This document shows positions 24,424 through 33,631 of a stretch of DNA of 64,000 nt, piece after piece. The first letter of the stretch is position 1. Each line of letters opens with the position of its first letter. Under the pieces are notes generated by a model. That model was not told the DNA's origin. It ran no database searches and saw only the letters and a program-made list of their open reading frames with translations. Position numbers and translations under genes: made by a program. This DNA is from MWEH01 sp964392385. GTDB taxonomy: Bacteria; Bacillota; Clostridia; Christensenellales; DTU072. Location: contig CAYMPR010000004.1 of the NCBI GenBank assembly GCA_964392385.1, positions 1 to 64,000 of the forward strand, written 5' to 3'.

Positions 24424-25209
24424 ATGAGTGAATCTAATATGAAAAAACTTGAGAAAAGATTAGTTGGGGCAACAAGAAAAGCTATAGAAGACTTTAAAAT
24501 GATTACTAACGGCGACCATGTTGCTGTAGGGTTCTCTGGTGGTAAGGACAGTATTGCACTTCTTTTTGCTTTAAATGAACTAAGAAAATACAATATAGTT
24601 AACTTTAAGTTATCAGCAATTACAATTAATCTCGGTTTCGAAAGTACTACTCCTTCAATTTACAAAAAGATTTCTGATTATTGCGATTTACAGGGTATTA
24701 ATTACTATGTTGTTGACACGAAAATTTATGACATTGTTTTCAAGTCAAGAAATGAATCTAATCCTTGTAGCCTTTGCTCTAATATGAGAAGAGGTGCTTT
24801 AAACATTAAGTGCCAAGAGATTGGCGCTAACAAGCTTGCCCTTGGACATCACAAGAGAGATTTAGTAGATACTTTCTTATTATCTATGTTTTATGAAAAT
24901 AGATTTTACACTTTTAAACCTGTCACATTTTTAGATAGATCTGGGATTACGGTTATTCGCCCTCTTTTATATGTTGAAGAAGGAATGATAGTTAATATCA
25001 CGAAGGATTATAATTTACCATTCGAAAAAAGCCCCTGCCCTCTCGACAAAGCTAGTAAGCGTGAAGAAGTTAGAATTATATTAAATCAAATATCTAAAAC
25101 CATTCCTTCCGCTGAGGATAGTATATTTTCCGCAATAATGCATCCTGAAAGAATGAATCTTTCTGCTGATACTCTGCCTTCCAAAGAGAAAAAACAAGAA
25201 TTGGAATAA
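24424..25209 (+). CDS. PP-loop ATPase, TtcA/TilS-like tRNA thiolation protein
   Basis: 261 residues. PP-loop FSGGKDSIALLFALNELR at about residue 38; CSLCSNMRRGAL gives a CxxC pair like TtcA's iron-sulfur site, with a third cysteine candidate in SPCPLDK; LALGHHKRDLVDTFLLSMFY and VIRPLLYVEE are further TtcA signatures. TtcA makes 2-thiocytidine at position 32 of some tRNAs; many Clostridia have paralogues whose tRNA target is unproven. Ribosome site GGAAG. It lies just after the tRNA-Gln terminator and before the split transporter; no functional link to them is evident. Confidence 0.85.
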   Translation: MSESNMKKLEKRLVGATRKAIEDFKMITNGDHVAVGFSGGKDSIALLFALNELRKYNIVNFKLSAITINLGFESTTPSIYKKISDYCDLQGINYYVVDTKIYDIVFKSRNESNPCSLCSNMRRGALNIKCQEIGANKLALGHHKRDLVDTFLLSMFYENRFYTFKPVTFLDRSGITVIRPLLYVEEGMIVNITKDYNLPFEKSPCPLDKASKREEVRIILNQISKTIPSAEDSIFSAIMHPERMNLSADTLPSKEKKQELE

Positions 25210-25215
25210 ATTAAT

Positions 25216-26049
25216 ATGTTCAAATCATTAAAAGATAAAATCAAAATTTGGATATCACTTGCTCTTACCTTTCTTAAGATTGGGAGTCTTACATTTGGCG
25301 GTGGATATGCGATGATTTGTGTGATTGAACGAGAGGCAGTCACGAAAAAGAAATGGCTAAGCTCGGAGGAGATGCTTGATATTGTCGCAATTGCTGAAAG
25401 CACTCCTGGACCTATTGCTTTAAATGCAGCTACTTATGTTGGGGCTAAAGTCGCAGGTTTTATGGGAGCACTTATTGCCTCCATTTCTGTACTGCTACCT
25501 GCAGTAATAATAATTACATTGATATCTTCTTTAATTAACCAATTTTTTGACAATAAATATCTAAATTATGCTTTTTTAGGGATGAGAGCTGGAGTTGCTT
25601 CTCTCATTTTAAACGCAGTACTAAAATTAGGTAAGTTCTTAAAAAACGAAAAAAGGCCTGCCGTATATGCAGTTTTAATTATTAGCTTAACACTTGCTCT
25701 TTTATCTGCATTTAAAATCCTTCCTTTTGACAATATATTCATTATTTTAGGGACAATATTATTTGGCATTATTTACACGTTTTTCAAGGGATTATCCGAT
25801 AAGAAAAAAGGGATTATAGAGCAGCAAGAAGAACCAATAAAACCCTTTGAACCACCAACATGTTATTTTTCACCAGATTCCATTAATATTATTGAAGACT
25901 CTCCCCTAATTTCTTCCGTTGACAATAAGGTTAACTCTTCAAGCATATCAACAATTGAGAACTCCGAATTAGCGCAAAAAATAAAAGATAATGATGATTT
26001 TCCTGTTTCAAATAGCCAAGGTAATCTTCAAGATGGAGGAGAAAAATGA
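25216..26049 (+). CDS. Chromate-type transporter half protein 1, with cytoplasmic tail
   Basis: One CHR domain: FLKIGSLTFGGGYAMICVIE and DIVAIAESTPGPIALNAATY, with about five or six hydrophobic helices up to residue 195. A hydrophilic tail follows to residue 277, rich in S, N, E and P, which the family normally lacks. Short CHR proteins occur as adjacent pairs that form a heterodimer. Chromate export is known for some members, but in anaerobic Clostridia the natural substrate is unknown. Overlaps the next gene by four bases (ATGA). Confidence 0.87.
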   Translation: MFKSLKDKIKIWISLALTFLKIGSLTFGGGYAMICVIEREAVTKKKWLSSEEMLDIVAIAESTPGPIALNAATYVGAKVAGFMGALIASISVLLPAVIIITLISSLINQFFDNKYLNYAFLGMRAGVASLILNAVLKLGKFLKNEKRPAVYAVLIISLTLALLSAFKILPFDNIFIILGTILFGIIYTFFKGLSDKKKGIIEQQEEPIKPFEPPTCYFSPDSINIIEDSPLISSVDNKVNSSSISTIENSELAQKIKDNDDFPVSNSQGNLQDGGEK

Positions 26050-26609
26050 ATATTTTCCTTGATCTCTTCCTTAGCTTTTTCAAAATATCCTTGTTTACTA
26101 TTGGCGGCGGATATGCAATGATTCCGCTTATCCAATCCACTGTTATTGGAAAAGGTTGGATAGATGCCGAAACACTTATAAACTTTATCGGAATAGCAGA
26201 AAGCACTCCAGGCCCATTTGCCATTAATATCGGGACATTTATCGGCTACAATATGGGGGGAATAATGGGAGTAATCTGTGCAATTGCTGGACTATTCATT
26301 CCGCCCTTTATCATTATTTTATGTTTATTTTATTTTGGGAAGAAGTTTGCCACCAACAAATATGTAAAAGGTGTCTTTGTCTTTTTAAGGCCAGCTGTAC
26401 TTGCATTAATTTTTACAGCTTTTGTTTCTGTTACTTATGCAACGTTATCAGTAGTACCGCCAAATGGCAGTGATAAGTTTAACTGGTTTGGTATTATATT
26501 AATGGCTTTATCTTTCATAGGAATGCGAGTATTCAAAAAGGTTCACCCTGTAGTGTTTTTGCTTTCTACTGCAGCCTTAGGTTTGGTATTTTATGGGTTT
26601 ATAATTTAA
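26046..26609 (+). CDS. Chromate-type transporter half protein 2
   Basis: 187 residues, the second CHR domain: FFKISLFTIGGGYAMIPLIQ and FIGIAESTPGPFAINIGTFI repeat the motif of the first protein. About six hydrophobic segments. Start overlaps the stop of the partner (ATGA), with AGGAG 7 bases upstream. No terminator on the plus strand is convincing; the next gene converges from the other strand. Confidence 0.88.
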   Translation: MNIFLDLFLSFFKISLFTIGGGYAMIPLIQSTVIGKGWIDAETLINFIGIAESTPGPFAINIGTFIGYNMGGIMGVICAIAGLFIPPFIIILCLFYFGKKFATNKYVKGVFVFLRPAVLALIFTAFVSVTYATLSVVPPNGSDKFNWFGIILMALSFIGMRVFKKVHPVVFLLSTAALGLVFYGFII

Positions 26610-26664
26610 CCCGTTTTTACACTTTCAGTATCATTGGGGAGATAATCTATTCGTGCATCAATAA

Positions 26665-26693
26665 TTAAAAATAGCCACCAAAAAGTGGCTATT
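26665..26693 (-). terminator. Terminator after the sodium symporter gene
   Basis: On the minus strand AATAGCCAC / GTGGCTATT, with a six-base TTTTTG loop, is followed by TTTTTAATT. It lies 43 bases past the symporter stop. On the plus strand the downstream run is poorer, so it is only weakly bidirectional. Confidence 0.85.
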
Positions 26694-26735
26694 AAAAGTT
26701 AAAGACAATAATACCTTAGCAAAGTATAAATTTGC

Positions 26736-28316
26736 TTAAATCTGTTGATTTGCAACTGAAGTATCTTTCTCAGTATCGATAGCTTTTTTTGACAGCTTTT
26801 TATCGAAGAAAAAACCTATTGGTGTTAGAGCCATTGATAAAACCATGCATATAACGCCTATAACAGGAGCGCGTTTAATTCCTAGCTTAATTAAATCAAC
26901 AAAAGAATTCCCACCTGCAATTGCTCCAAAAACAAAAATTAAAGTTACTGTAGTAACTAAAGCAGTAGTCATTGAGATATATCCACCCACTTTTGTAGCT
27001 TTTTTGCAGTATAAACCATAAATATATGGCCCAATAAATGAACCTGCTAGTGTTCCCCAAGAAAGAGACATAAGAGTAACTATCGCATCAACCCTGAAAA
27101 TTGCCAAAATAGCGGAAATTAGAACAAAAATACCACTAAAAACTCTAACAACTAATTTTACACTTTTTTCGGAGGCTTCTTTTTTTATGTGTGCTTTGTA
27201 CGTATCAACTCCTATAGATGATGCGGAAACTAAAGCAACTGACGACAACGTAGACATGCTAGCGGCTAAAACAAGAACACAAATCAATCCTAAAACCGCA
27301 AATCCCATTAAATCATTTTGCAAAAACATATTTGGTATAATATTTGCTCCTCCTTCAGAAGGCATAACAGGATAAAATAATCTAGAAAAACTACCATTGA
27401 AATAGGCGCCTACACCCACCACAAAAGCAAAAACAGTTGAAATTATACATCCTTTTACTACTGCTGCGTTGTCCTTTATGGCATAAAACTTTTGAACAGA
27501 TTGAGGTACGGCCCAAACACCAAAAGATGTTAACATAATATTGAAGAACAAAATAGTTGCTGGGGCATCTAAAAAATTCCCAGTCGTTGATACCGTTGAT
27601 GGGAATAATCCATAACCTGTTTCCGACAGTTTTCTTAACCCTTCAAACCCATTTACCTCAGGAGATATAAGCATCAAAATAATAATGATGACAACCCCTA
27701 ATAACATAATAATACCTTGGGCAAAATTACTTATGGCATTACCTAAATATCCTCCTAAAACGATATAAACAGCGGTTAAAATTGCCATAATAATAACACA
27801 GTACTCAAACTTTATCGCAAAGACAGCTTCAAAGATATATCCAATACCTTGGTATACCGAAGTAGAATACGGAATAAGAAAAATAAATATAATAATTGAA
27901 GAAAAAATCCTTAATCCTGGTGAAAGATATCTTTTCCCAAAAAATTCAGGCATAGTTTTTGCATTTAACTTATGGGTAACTTCTCTAGTCTTCTTTGCAA
28001 GTACTATCCATGCAGCAAGCGATCCAATGAGGGCGTTTGCAATTCCAATCCATATTCCCCCAAGTCCAAGTGACATACCAAACGTCCCAGCATATCCTAT
28101 GAAAACTACGGCAGAAAAATAGGTCGTTCCATATCCAAAAGCGCTTAGCCAACCACCTACTGACCTGTTTCCAAGCAAGAAACTATCAAGTGTAGCTGCC
28201 TTCTTCCTGGAATAAATTGAAATCCCGATTATAAGTGCAATGTACAAAAATAAAACCAAATAGGCTTGCCATCTTCCTTGATTTTCTGAAGCAGAAATAA
28301 ATAGACTAAAATTCAT
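26736..28316 (-). CDS. Sodium:solute symporter (SSS family)
   Basis: 526 residues with about 13 hydrophobic helices. IGISIYSRKKAATLDSFLLG, GNRSVGGWLSAFGYGTTYFS and FGVWAVPQSVQKFYAIKD are typical of SSS carriers such as PutP and PanF. The substrate is not decidable; the proline- or pantothenate-like branch is plausible. Start chosen at 28316 (MNFSLFISAS), with AGGGGGAT 5 bases upstream; a longer frame would overlap rsmA. Last gene of the metG-tatD-radical SAM-rsmA unit. Confidence 0.88.
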   Translation of the reverse strand: MNFSLFISASENQGRWQAYLVLFLYIALIIGISIYSRKKAATLDSFLLGNRSVGGWLSAFGYGTTYFSAVVFIGYAGTFGMSLGLGGIWIGIANALIGSLAAWIVLAKKTREVTHKLNAKTMPEFFGKRYLSPGLRIFSSIIIFIFLIPYSTSVYQGIGYIFEAVFAIKFEYCVIIMAILTAVYIVLGGYLGNAISNFAQGIIMLLGVVIIIILMLISPEVNGFEGLRKLSETGYGLFPSTVSTTGNFLDAPATILFFNIMLTSFGVWAVPQSVQKFYAIKDNAAVVKGCIISTVFAFVVGVGAYFNGSFSRLFYPVMPSEGGANIIPNMFLQNDLMGFAVLGLICVLVLAASMSTLSSVALVSASSIGVDTYKAHIKKEASEKSVKLVVRVFSGIFVLISAILAIFRVDAIVTLMSLSWGTLAGSFIGPYIYGLYCKKATKVGGYISMTTALVTTVTLIFVFGAIAGGNSFVDLIKLGIKRAPVIGVICMVLSMALTPIGFFFDKKLSKKAIDTEKDTSVANQQI

Positions 28317-28332
28317 TGATCCCCCTACAAAA

Positions 28333-29301
28333 CTATTTCTCGTAATCAATTATATCGATTTGTTTTCCCTTTTCGCTTTCCTCTTCCTCAGTAGAACCAT
28401 ATTCTTCTTCAAAGAACATATCATCTTCATAGAGATTATCCTCGTCATTTTTCTCTTTAATTGTCTCCCCTACTAAGCTAAAAATCGCATCGGATACTTT
28501 TATATAGTCTTCAACAGTTAAATCTTCACCTCTAACATCCTCGTTAAAGCCCAATGACTTTAGCAAATCATTAATCGTTTCTTTACTAATCTCGGGGAAA
28601 GCACTAGTAATGTTGTTTGTAAATGTTTTTCTTCTCATATGAAAACCTGAACGAATTAATCGTTTTAATGTTTTCTCATCTTTAAATTCATATCTTGAGG
28701 AGTTAAAGAGAATAAAAACAACTGCACTATCCACTTTTGGCACTGGGAAAAAAACGTGTTTATTGACTTTTCTTAAAATTTTCACTTCACCCTTTAATGC
28801 TAAACTAATAGTGATTGATCCATATTCGCTTGAACCAGCTTCAGCAGTTAATCTATCGGCTATTTCTTGTTGAACCATGAAGGTGGCTGACACAATTGGA
28901 AGATTGCTTTCTGCAAATCTCATAATTAGGGGTGTAGTTATGTTATAGGGAATGTTTGCCACAATTTTAAACTGTCCACCAGTATAATTAAGAATTTCAT
29001 CATCGGAAAGCTTCATTATATCCCTAAATATCACCTGAATATTATCTAGTTCTGCTAGAGTTTCTTGTAAAATAGGCTGCAGAGACATATCTATATCGAA
29101 AGTAACAACCTTCCTTGCTATTTTTGCAATAGCTCGAGTTAATGTTCCTGCACCTGTACCTATTTCTAGGACCACGTCTTCGCTAGTAATTCCTGAATCC
29201 CTTACTATTCCATCAAGCAGTGTTGAGTCTGTGATAAAATTCTGACCTAGTGATTTTTTAAATCTAAACTCATTTTTTACAAGAATTTCTCTAATTTCCA
29301 T
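28333..29301 (-). CDS. rsmA: 16S rRNA dimethyladenosine transferase
   Basis: Dimethylates A1518 and A1519 in the 3' end of 16S rRNA (KsgA). SLGQNFITDSTLLDGIV, SAM motif VLEIGTGAGTLTRAI and catalytic NIPYNITTPLI are clear. The C-terminal domain is followed by an acidic tail of about 45 residues (from around residue 275) full of D and E, which standard RsmA (about 270-295 residues) lacks. It follows the radical SAM gene by 20 bases. In Bacillus the gene before it is rnmV; here rnmV is not present. Confidence 0.95.
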   Translation of the reverse strand: MEIREILVKNEFRFKKSLGQNFITDSTLLDGIVRDSGITSEDVVLEIGTGAGTLTRAIAKIARKVVTFDIDMSLQPILQETLAELDNIQVIFRDIMKLSDDEILNYTGGQFKIVANIPYNITTPLIMRFAESNLPIVSATFMVQQEIADRLTAEAGSSEYGSITISLALKGEVKILRKVNKHVFFPVPKVDSAVVFILFNSSRYEFKDEKTLKRLIRSGFHMRRKTFTNNITSAFPEISKETINDLLKSLGFNEDVRGEDLTVEDYIKVSDAIFSLVGETIKEKNDEDNLYEDDMFFEEEYGSTEEEESEKGKQIDIIDYEK

Positions 29302-29321
29302 TGATTTTCCTCCAGGAAAAT

Positions 29322-29912
29322 TTATTCAGTATAATGTCTAATTCTAAATCCAACATTTATGCTCTCAGCAATCTTTCTTGCCAATTCTTGTTCTTCTATG
29401 CTTATTACATCCACAACAGTTAATATTACTTTGGGTATGTATTTCTTTGATTCCTTAGCAAAATCAATTATCGCTTGAAATGCTTTTTCACCATCTTTGG
29501 GGTGACAGATTTTGTTATATTTTTCTTTATTTACCGAATTAAGCGAGATACTCATTGTATCAATGTATCCAGCCAATTGTTTTGCGACATTACCACCAAA
29601 CAGAAGTTCTGCCTGACCATTTGTATTAAGCCTTGTCTTTTTTCCTTTTGAGTGCAAATATTGTGATATCTCCTTAATTGCTTCAAGTCTATAGGTCGGC
29701 TCGCCATAACCACAAAAAACTACTTCTTCATCTAAATTCTTTAAATCTGGAAAAGAATCAATGACTTCTTTAACGCTTGGCTCTCTCTCTAGCCACAAAT
29801 CCAAATCGTGAAATGCATCGGTATTTCTTATGCAAAATTCACAAGAATTCGAACACTTGTTTGTTAGATTTATGTATAGCTTGTTTTCAACTTTATACGA
29901 ATATGTTCCCAT
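29322..29912 (-). CDS. TatD-linked radical SAM protein
   Basis: 196 residues. CSNSCEFC (Cx3Cx2C) near residue 18 binds the 4Fe-4S cluster; FCGYGEPTYR is the SAM-binding GE motif and TRLNTNGQAELLFG a later strand. It fits the short radical SAM family found beside tatD (TIGR04038 type). No substrate is known; its constant neighbours are tatD and rsmA, so a role in rRNA or nucleic-acid processing is possible but unproven. It lies 50 bases after tatD and 20 before rsmA. Confidence 0.88.
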   Translation of the reverse strand: MGTYSYKVENKLYINLTNKCSNSCEFCIRNTDAFHDLDLWLEREPSVKEVIDSFPDLKNLDEEVVFCGYGEPTYRLEAIKEISQYLHSKGKKTRLNTNGQAELLFGGNVAKQLAGYIDTMSISLNSVNKEKYNKICHPKDGEKAFQAIIDFAKESKKYIPKVILTVVDVISIEEQELARKIAESINVGFRIRHYTE

Positions 29913-29962
29913 TTATACCCTTTATTTAATCCTTTGATAATTTGATAACGCTTTTTAAATAT

Positions 29963-30742
29963 CTATGCGTTTTTATTGTCAACTATTTTTTTAAAAATCC
30001 TTTTTGCATTTTTTGTTGTAAGTTCACTAATGCTAACACCCATTGTCCACTCTTCCATCTTATTGGCAACGTATTTTATATATTTCGGAAAATTAATTTG
30101 CCCACGATATGGTTCAGGTGTCATATATGGACAATCTGTTTCAAGAAGTAACCTATCAGGAGGTATGGCATGAAAAACTTCCTCTTTTTTTGCATTTTTG
30201 AAAGTAATTGCGCCGCCTAAACTAAAATATGCATCAAACTCAAGAAATTTTTTTACCATTTCAGCAGAACCACTATAACAATGAAGCACAACACCATTAT
30301 TTAGACAACTTTCTAGTTCCTTTAGGATTTTATAGGTTAACTCATAAGCATCTCTAACATGCAAAACAATTGGGAGAGATACAGAAGAGGCAAGAATAAT
30401 TTGACGTTTGAAAACTCTTTCCTGCTCTTCTCTAGAACTTCGATCATAAAAAAAATCTAATCCAATTTCTCCATAAGCTACTACTTTGGGATCAAAACAT
30501 ATAGATTGTAATACTTCAAAGTCCTGTTCGCTTGCCTTTCCGCTATCATGTGGATGAATACCTATGATGGCATACATCTTTTGATGTTTTTTCGCGATAT
30601 CATAAGCTTCGATAGATGATTGTTTATCCCATCCTACGTTTATTATTGACTCTAAACCATCTTTGCCCATATTATCATTAATTTCTTGAAGGAAAGGATA
30701 AAGCCGTTTATCATTTAAGTGAGCATGAGTATCAATATACAT
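29963..30742 (-). CDS. tatD: TatD-family metal-dependent hydrolase / DNase
   Basis: 259 residues, TIM barrel. Metal ligands: DTHAHLND (HxH) at the N-terminus, GEIGLDFFYD (Glu), VLHVRDAYE and VLHCYSGSAE (His), and LLETDCPYMTP (Asp). The family has 3'-5' exonuclease activity on DNA or RNA. It sits 19 bases after metG, the conserved metG-tatD arrangement of Bacillota. Confidence 0.95.
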   Translation of the reverse strand: MYIDTHAHLNDKRLYPFLQEINDNMGKDGLESIINVGWDKQSSIEAYDIAKKHQKMYAIIGIHPHDSGKASEQDFEVLQSICFDPKVVAYGEIGLDFFYDRSSREEQERVFKRQIILASSVSLPIVLHVRDAYELTYKILKELESCLNNGVVLHCYSGSAEMVKKFLEFDAYFSLGGAITFKNAKKEEVFHAIPPDRLLLETDCPYMTPEPYRGQINFPKYIKYVANKMEEWTMGVSISELTTKNAKRIFKKIVDNKNA

Positions 30743-30761
30743 CTAATCATTCCTTAAGCGC

Positions 30762-32723
30762 TTAGGATATAGTGCTTCCACTAGCTATTTCTTGCTCAGT
30801 AGTTAATAGTATTACTCGCCCTTCTTTATCTTCTGCACAGAGTAACATACCTTCACTAACTACCCCACCAAGAGTAGCAGGAGATAGATTTGAAACAACT
30901 ACAACTGTCCGCCCCACCATACTTTCCGCAGAATAATACTTGGCAATTCCACTTAAAATAGTCCTTGTTTCATCGCCTATTTGGACAGTGGACTTTAGTA
31001 ATTTGTTGCTATTAGACAATTTTTCGCAAGCTATAATTTTACCAGTTTTTAATTCCACTTTTTTAAAGTCTTGAATCGTAATTTTATCGTTATTTTCCAT
31101 TATAGACTCCTTTTTCATAGCTTCACATATTTTTATTTCTTTTTCTTTAGGTCCCTTTGCCCTTTCGTCCATATTGATCAGTTCTTTCTCAATATTTATA
31201 CGAGGGAAAAGTTGCCCTTCGGTTTTATTAACTTTAATCCCTGCCTTAAGCTTGCCAAATGTAACATTTCCCTCAAGTGTGGTAGGCAATTGTTCAGAAA
31301 AGCATTCCAGTATTTTTCTTGGTGCTTCGTTTAAAAAAGCGGACAAGAATACAGATGCTATTCTTAGGGATTCAGCTAAATTGTACAGTACTGTTCCTAA
31401 CCTATTTTTCATTGCTGGGTCTTTTGCAAGCGCCCAAGGTTTAGTTTCATCTATATACTTATTCGCCCTTTGAACAAGGGTAAATATTTCATTTAATGCT
31501 TCTGGAACATGGAGTTCATCCATCATTTTTGTAACGGACTTATATAGAGAATTAGCAATCGAAATAAGCTCTAAATCAATATCTTCTTTTTCTGAAGATT
31601 TAGGTAAAATACCACCAAAATATTGCTCAATCATTGCTGTTGACCTGCTTAAGAGATTTCCTAGGTCATTAACTAGATCACTGTTTGTCCTAGTTAAAAA
31701 GGCTCTATTAGTATATATTCCATCACTTCCAAAAGGAACCTCTCTTAGCAGATAATATCTAACTGCATCTACCCCGTAATTGTTGCATAAATCAAATGGA
31801 TCTGTAATATTGCCTTTTGATTTACTCATTTTGTCTCCACCAAATAGTAACCATCCATGACCATAAACTTCTTTTGGTAAAGGTAAATCTAATGCCATGA
31901 GAAGAGCTGGCCATATAATAGAATGAAATCTAACAATTTCTTTCCCTACCATATGAATATCTGCCGGCCAATATTTTTTAAATAATTTCTTATCGTCCTC
32001 ACCATATCCTAAGGCTGTTATATAGTTTGATAAAGCATCAATCCATACATATACTACATGTTTTTCATCAAATGTTACGGGAACTCCCCACTTAAATGAT
32101 GTTCTACTAACGCATAAATCTTTTAAACCAGGCTTAATGAAGTTATTAACCATTTCGTTCATTCTGCTTTTTGGCGAAATAAAATTGGGATTCTTCTCGT
32201 ACAACTCTATCAACCTATCCTGATACTTACTAAGCCTAAAGAAATATCCTTCCTCTTTAGTTAATTTTACCTCTCGTCCGCAGTCCGGGCATTTGCCATC
32301 AACCAATTGAGATTCTGTCCAAAAACTCTCACAAGGAGTACAATACATACCCTCATATTGTGCTTTGTAAAGTTCGCCCTTATCGTACAAGGTTTTAAAG
32401 ATGTTTTGAACTGCTTTAACATGGTAATCGTCAGTAGTTCTAATAAATTTATCGTATTTGATACCCAAAAGATCCCATAGAGCGATAATTTGATGATAAA
32501 GTTCATCAACAAATTCTTGAGGTGTCTTGTTGGCTTCTTTAGCTTTTTGCTCAACTTTTTGACCATGCTCATCGGTGCCTGTCAAATAAAATACATCAAA
32601 ACCATCCAGTCTCTTATACCTGGATATAGCGTCGCATACCACAGTAGTGTAACAATGTCCAAGATGGAAATTTCCACTGCTATAGTAAATAGGCGTTGTA
32701 ATATAAAACTTCTTATTTTCCAT
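30762..32723 (-). CDS. metG: Methionyl-tRNA synthetase
   Basis: 653 residues. Class I core: ITTPIYYSSGNFHLGHCYTT with HLGH, then zinc knuckles CTPCESFW and CPDCGREV, and KMSKSKGN after GWLLFGG. The C-terminal EMAP/CsaA tRNA-binding domain (about residues 545-653, from FKKVELKTGKIIACEKLS) dimerises the enzyme. An extra helical linker rich in K and E (MDERAKGPKEKEIKICEAM) joins the two. No T-box leader is visible upstream. First gene of the tatD-radical SAM-rsmA unit. Confidence 0.97.
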   Translation of the reverse strand: MENKKFYITTPIYYSSGNFHLGHCYTTVVCDAISRYKRLDGFDVFYLTGTDEHGQKVEQKAKEANKTPQEFVDELYHQIIALWDLLGIKYDKFIRTTDDYHVKAVQNIFKTLYDKGELYKAQYEGMYCTPCESFWTESQLVDGKCPDCGREVKLTKEEGYFFRLSKYQDRLIELYEKNPNFISPKSRMNEMVNNFIKPGLKDLCVSRTSFKWGVPVTFDEKHVVYVWIDALSNYITALGYGEDDKKLFKKYWPADIHMVGKEIVRFHSIIWPALLMALDLPLPKEVYGHGWLLFGGDKMSKSKGNITDPFDLCNNYGVDAVRYYLLREVPFGSDGIYTNRAFLTRTNSDLVNDLGNLLSRSTAMIEQYFGGILPKSSEKEDIDLELISIANSLYKSVTKMMDELHVPEALNEIFTLVQRANKYIDETKPWALAKDPAMKNRLGTVLYNLAESLRIASVFLSAFLNEAPRKILECFSEQLPTTLEGNVTFGKLKAGIKVNKTEGQLFPRINIEKELINMDERAKGPKEKEIKICEAMKKESIMENNDKITIQDFKKVELKTGKIIACEKLSNSNKLLKSTVQIGDETRTILSGIAKYYSAESMVGRTVVVVSNLSPATLGGVVSEGMLLCAEDKEGRVILLTTEQEIASGSTIS

Positions 32724-32741
32724 ATTTTCCTCGATGTATTA

Positions 32742-32753
32742 AACACTAGTGTT
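32742..32753. promoter_or_regulatory. 12-bp perfect palindrome upstream of metG
   Basis: AACACTAGTGTT, 18 bases before the metG ATG and just upstream of its ribosome site. It could be an operator or a small RNA hairpin. A possible promoter TTTACA-17-TATTGT lies about 50 bases further upstream. Function unknown. Confidence 0.35.
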
Positions 32754-32970
32754 AACTAAAACTTTAGTAATAACAATAACATAAAACTATTTTACTGTAA
32801 ATTAAATGCGCGTACGATAGGAATCCACCATCTTTTAAAGTAGAAAAATGTTTCTATATCCAAGAACTTTAAAAAACGCCAAGCTATTTTATTTTGTTAA
32901 AAATTGACGTAGTGAACTTCAGTATATTCAATAATTGGTCAACAAAGTCCAAATTATGTAGCTAAAGATA

Positions 32971-33588
32971 CTAATTATCTTCGTATTCCACGTTATCTCT
33001 ATATTTTTTTATCGCTGATTTAATTATATCGTAAGTATATCCTCTTGATGCTAAATGCCTATATAACTTCTCAATATTTTTTTGCGTTGTCTCTTTCCCC
33101 TTCATATATTTATCCGCAAGTTGCTCAGCATTTTCTTCTTGAGTCATTTCCTTGTCTATTAAAGACAGATTAATCAGTTCCTCGTTTACTCCCTTGAGCT
33201 TCAGTTCGTATTTTATTCTTAGAGCACCTTTATTCTTTAGATTTAAATCCGTATACTCTTTTGAATATTCCTCGTCATTAAGGTAGCCATATTCTTTTGC
33301 GAATTTTATAGCAAAATCAACGGCGTAGTTTGGGAATCCTTTTTGGTAAAGCTTTATTCGAGATTCCTTTTCTGATTTTGCCTTCCTAATTAAAGAAGAT
33401 ACCAATTTGTTTTTGGCATTTTGCTTGTTGTTTTCTTGGATGAAATTGTTGTATTCTTTTTCCGAGATGTTACCTTCTTGAATTTTGCAATTATATAACG
33501 CATCAAGATTGACGTTAGTAATTATTTCTCCATTAACGGTAATATCTGCGCTAGATTTTTTTATCTTAATTTTTTCTATTTTTATCAT
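32971..33588 (-). CDS. recX: RecX-family regulator of RecA
   Basis: 205 residues built of three-helix repeats: LIRKAKSEKESRIKLYQKGF, YGYLNDEEYSKEYTDLNLKN, GALRIKYELKLKGVNEELI, and the last repeat YRHLASRGYTYDIIKSAIKK. RecX binds and limits RecA filaments. recA itself is not nearby. It follows a terminator at 33601-33626, so it must have its own promoter or depend on read-through. Confidence 0.87.
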   Translation of the reverse strand: MIKIEKIKIKKSSADITVNGEIITNVNLDALYNCKIQEGNISEKEYNNFIQENNKQNAKNKLVSSLIRKAKSEKESRIKLYQKGFPNYAVDFAIKFAKEYGYLNDEEYSKEYTDLNLKNKGALRIKYELKLKGVNEELINLSLIDKEMTQEENAEQLADKYMKGKETTQKNIEKLYRHLASRGYTYDIIKSAIKKYRDNVEYEDN

Positions 33589-33600
33589 ATTAATTAACTT

Positions 33601-33626
33601 AAAAACTGCCGATTTTTCATCGGCAG
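33601..33626 (-). terminator. Terminator after ilvE
   Basis: Minus strand CTGCCGAT / ATCGGCAG, 8-bp stem with loop GAAAA, then TTTTTAAG. It begins 6 bases past the ilvE stop. Confidence 0.92.
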
Positions 33627-33631
33627 AGCTA

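Noticed and set aside
29942..30173. Plus-strand frames opposite tatD
   Set aside because: Shadow frames of a well-identified gene; no ribosome site and no family resemblance.
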